Shown piece after piece: positions 7,207-8,617 of a stretch of 8,617 nucleotides of DNA (position 1 is its first letter; every line of letters starts with the position of its first letter). This stretch comes from Phycisphaerae bacterium (lineage in GTDB: Bacteria; Planctomycetota; Phycisphaerae; UBA1845; UTPLA1), in assembly GCA_029259995.1 (NCBI GenBank), contig JAJDEC010000279.1:1-8617 (forward strand), read 5' to 3'. The notes beneath the pieces were generated by a model. It did no database searches, was not told the origin of the DNA, and saw only the letters and a program-made list of their open reading frames with translations. The position numbers were made by a program, and so were the translations under genes.

Positions 7207-7395
7207 GTTGAAAAGTGCGAAAGGCGTTTCGGGCCCCGGGATTCGAGTTCGGATCGAAATCGCCAGTCAATGCATCGACATTTCGTAATATGGGTATGGG
7301 CGTGCGCGAATAAGATCGTCAGGAGACGCGCAGTGCTGATCGCCCTTCGACCGGCTCCCTGGCGATCGCGGCTCGGAACGGATCGAACAGAACCG
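7207..7395. other. Intergenic region between uvrA and tdk
   Basis: This 189-bp gap lies between the uvrA stop and the tdk start, both on the minus strand. A 7-bp inverted repeat, GATCGCC (7338-7344) and GGCGATC (7361-7367), lies about 30 bp past the uvrA stop and could be part of a terminator, but its 16-nt loop and lack of a T run make this weak. On the minus strand TTATTC and TATTAC with a 17-bp spacer are a poor promoter candidate for tdk. No open frame of note is present. Confidence 0.3.
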
Positions 7396-8616
7396 CTATG
7401 CCTGTAGTGCGGCGGCAACGTGTTCGTGCGCGGCTGTGAGAACCTGCTTCAGCTGGTTGCGGTCTACGGACTTGGCGTCACGCACAAAGAAGGTCAGTTC
7501 CGCGCTGTTTGTGCCGGGTCGTTGAAACTCCTGTTCGTAGCCCAGGCCGCGAACCTGATCGTCGGTGAACGCGCCACGTTGCAGATGCACATCGATGCGC
7601 ATCGCATTGGCCTGATGCGTGATGATCTTACAGATTCGTTCGCCTGCGTCGTTGACGATTTCGACGAAGACTTTCCGATCCCAGAGTATCTTCGCTTTCG
7701 GAAGGATTTTCTGGATTTGACCGACGAGGAGCGTGAGATCCATCGCCGTCCATTTCTTGCGTTTGCCCGGCTTCATGATCTTCTGCGACAGGTGCCACGC
7801 CTTGCCGTCTTCCTTCCACGGCTCGGCAGACTTGCCCTTTTCGGCCAGCGACGCGACGTGCGCGAGATACGCATCGACGGCCGTCTTCAGGAACTTCTTG
7901 AACGCCGGCGTATTGATCTCCTTCTTGTCGAAGACCATTACGCCTGTCTGATCGAGACCATTCTGGATACGCCGAACGCGAACGCGCTGCTCGTCGCCGT
8001 AGCGATGAATGTCGTCGCGATCGTTCAACGTGTGCAGCCCCAGCGCCTGCTGCAATGGCCCCTGCTTGATCTTGTTGGCGGGCGTTCGAATCAGCAGGTT
8101 GAGTATCCACTCCCCGCCCGTCAACGCGTGCAGGAACCAGGGCACGGCGGACTGCGCGAGGCCCTTGGGCGCTTTCGCAACTATCTCCACGCGGGCCCGA
8201 TCGTTCCAGTCCGTCGGCTGGAGTCGATCGCCGCCGATTTTCTCGATCTGGTCGACGATGAACGCCAGCGCTTCGCCTTCCCAGCGGATCTCCTTGTGAT
8301 CGCGACTCGTGCGCGCCCCTGTATGCCATTTCCGTCCGTCACGCTGCCATGGCATCTTGACGGCGTGCTGCTCCGCCTCGGCCGCATCCAGCAGCGGCGA
8401 CGACGCGACTTCGATCTCGTCTTCCGCAGCCTGCTTCGGATCGAATACCTCGCGCTCAAGATGCGGTCCGGCAGCGAGCACCTTGCCAAGCAATCGCCCC
8501 GTGTGCGACGCCTTGCATGCGCTGACGATTTCCGGCGTGCCCTCGACGACGACCTGCCCGCCTTCGTTGCCGGCATCGGGGCCGATGTCGATGACCCAAT
8601 CCGCCGTTTTCATCAC
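7396..8616 (-). CDS. uvrA: UvrA excinuclease ABC subunit A, C-terminal part with a long repeat-bearing extension, 5' partial
   Basis: The first 46 residues in the window (VMKTADWVIDIGPDAGNEGG, then a VVVEGTPEIV segment and SHTGRLLGKVL) are the conserved end of UvrA, the DNA-damage-sensing ATPase of nucleotide excision repair, just after the second ATPase core. The frame is open to the right edge, so the ATPase and zinc domains lie outside the window; the GTG at the edge is an internal Val codon. Most UvrA proteins end near here, but this one continues for about 360 residues: a linker with acidic and Ala-rich stretches (about 52-85), then two diverged copies of a Trp-rich domain (about 86-253 and 264-402). 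I do not recognise the domain. There is no frameshift or stop between the UvrA end and the extension, so it is a real fusion as read here. A UvrA paralogue (UvrA2-like) remains possible without the rest of the protein. Confidence 0.88.
   Translation of the reverse strand: MMKTADWVIDIGPDAGNEGGQVVVEGTPEIVSACKASHTGRLLGKVLAAGPHLEREVFDPKQAAEDEIEVASSPLLDAAEAEQHAVKMPWQRDGRKWHTGARTSRDHKEIRWEGEALAFIVDQIEKIGGDRLQPTDWNDRARVEIVAKAPKGLAQSAVPWFLHALTGGEWILNLLIRTPANKIKQGPLQQALGLHTLNDRDDIHRYGDEQRVRVRRIQNGLDQTGVMVFDKKEINTPAFKKFLKTAVDAYLAHVASLAEKGKSAEPWKEDGKAWHLSQKIMKPGKRKKWTAMDLTLLVGQIQKILPKAKILWDRKVFVEIVNDAGERICKIITHQANAMRIDVHLQRGAFTDDQVRGLGYEQEFQRPGTNSAELTFFVRDAKSVDRNQLKQVLTAAHEHVAAALQA
7411..7827 (-). repeat. 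UvrA C-terminal extension, domain copy 2 (protein-level repeat)
   Basis: Residues about 264-402 of the partial UvrA. Landmarks matching copy 1: PWKEDGKAWH, VGQIQKI, WDRKVFVEIV, MRIDVHLQRG, VRGLGY, LTFFVRD, and the end helix QLKQVLTAAHEHVAAA. The order is the same as in copy 1. It is joined to copy 1 by a ten-residue linker, LAEKGKS being its core. Confidence 0.55.
7858..8361 (-). repeat. UvrA C-terminal extension, domain copy 1 (protein-level repeat)
   Basis: Residues about 86-253 of the partial UvrA. Landmarks shared with copy 2: PWQRDGRKWH at the start, VDQIEKI, a W..RARVEIV strand, a Trp-centred strand WILNLLIRTP, an LQQALGL stretch, a VMVFD strand, and an amphipathic end helix FKKFLKTAVDAYLAHV. 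It is about 30 residues longer than copy 2. Found by eye at the protein level; the DNA has diverged. Confidence 0.55.
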
Positions 8617-8617
8617 G

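Noticed and set aside
7338..7367. Rho-independent terminator of uvrA
   Set aside because: The stem has only 7 bp with a 16-nt loop and no T run on the transcribed strand. It is mentioned under the intergenic region but not called.
7396..8478. The UvrA extension as a separate gene fused by a sequencing error
   Set aside because: The frame is continuous from the conserved UvrA end through both repeats, with no internal start or ribosome binding site at the junction. A missed frameshift cannot be fully excluded but nothing suggests it.

Overview
The window is high-GC bacterial DNA without any visible phage, IS, CRISPR or RNA gene. It holds seven protein genes, of which two run off the edges. 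Complex I subunits, a nucleoside transporter, a thymidine kinase and UvrA point to an ordinary chromosomal region of a respiring bacterium. The GC-rich composition, abundant GT-C-type membrane glycosyltransferases and a UvrA with a very long C-terminal extension would fit Planctomycetota or a related lineage. That placement is a guess; nothing here fixes the taxon.

Layout. Bases 3-1370 on the plus strand encode most of an ArnT/PMT-like membrane glycosyltransferase that starts before the window. Everything else is on the minus strand and is transcribed from right to left: the 3' end of uvrA (8616-7396), tdk (7206-6598), a concentrative nucleoside transporter (6597-5296), nuoE (5110-4472), a second multi-pass membrane protein of GT-C type (4404-2881), and nuoF (2894-1536). 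The plus-strand glycosyltransferase and nuoF converge on a 165-bp gap that holds several short palindromes.

How the genes work together. tdk and the transporter abut with no spacing (TGAATG), and the transporter's ribosome binding site lies inside tdk. This makes a compact uptake-and-phosphorylation module for pyrimidine nucleosides. nuoE and nuoF form the NADH-oxidising input of complex I. Unusually, a 507-residue membrane glycosyltransferase-like gene sits between them, and its stop overlaps the nuoF start by 14 bp, so it looks like a true member of the transcription unit. nuoG does not follow nuoF.

Most notable points: (1) about 360 residues after the conserved UvrA C-terminus, containing two diverged copies of a domain I cannot name; (2) the membrane glycosyltransferase embedded between nuoE and nuoF; (3) a strong excess of the palindrome CGATCG, 25 copies by hand count. 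I do not see a clearly new multi-gene system such as a defence island.
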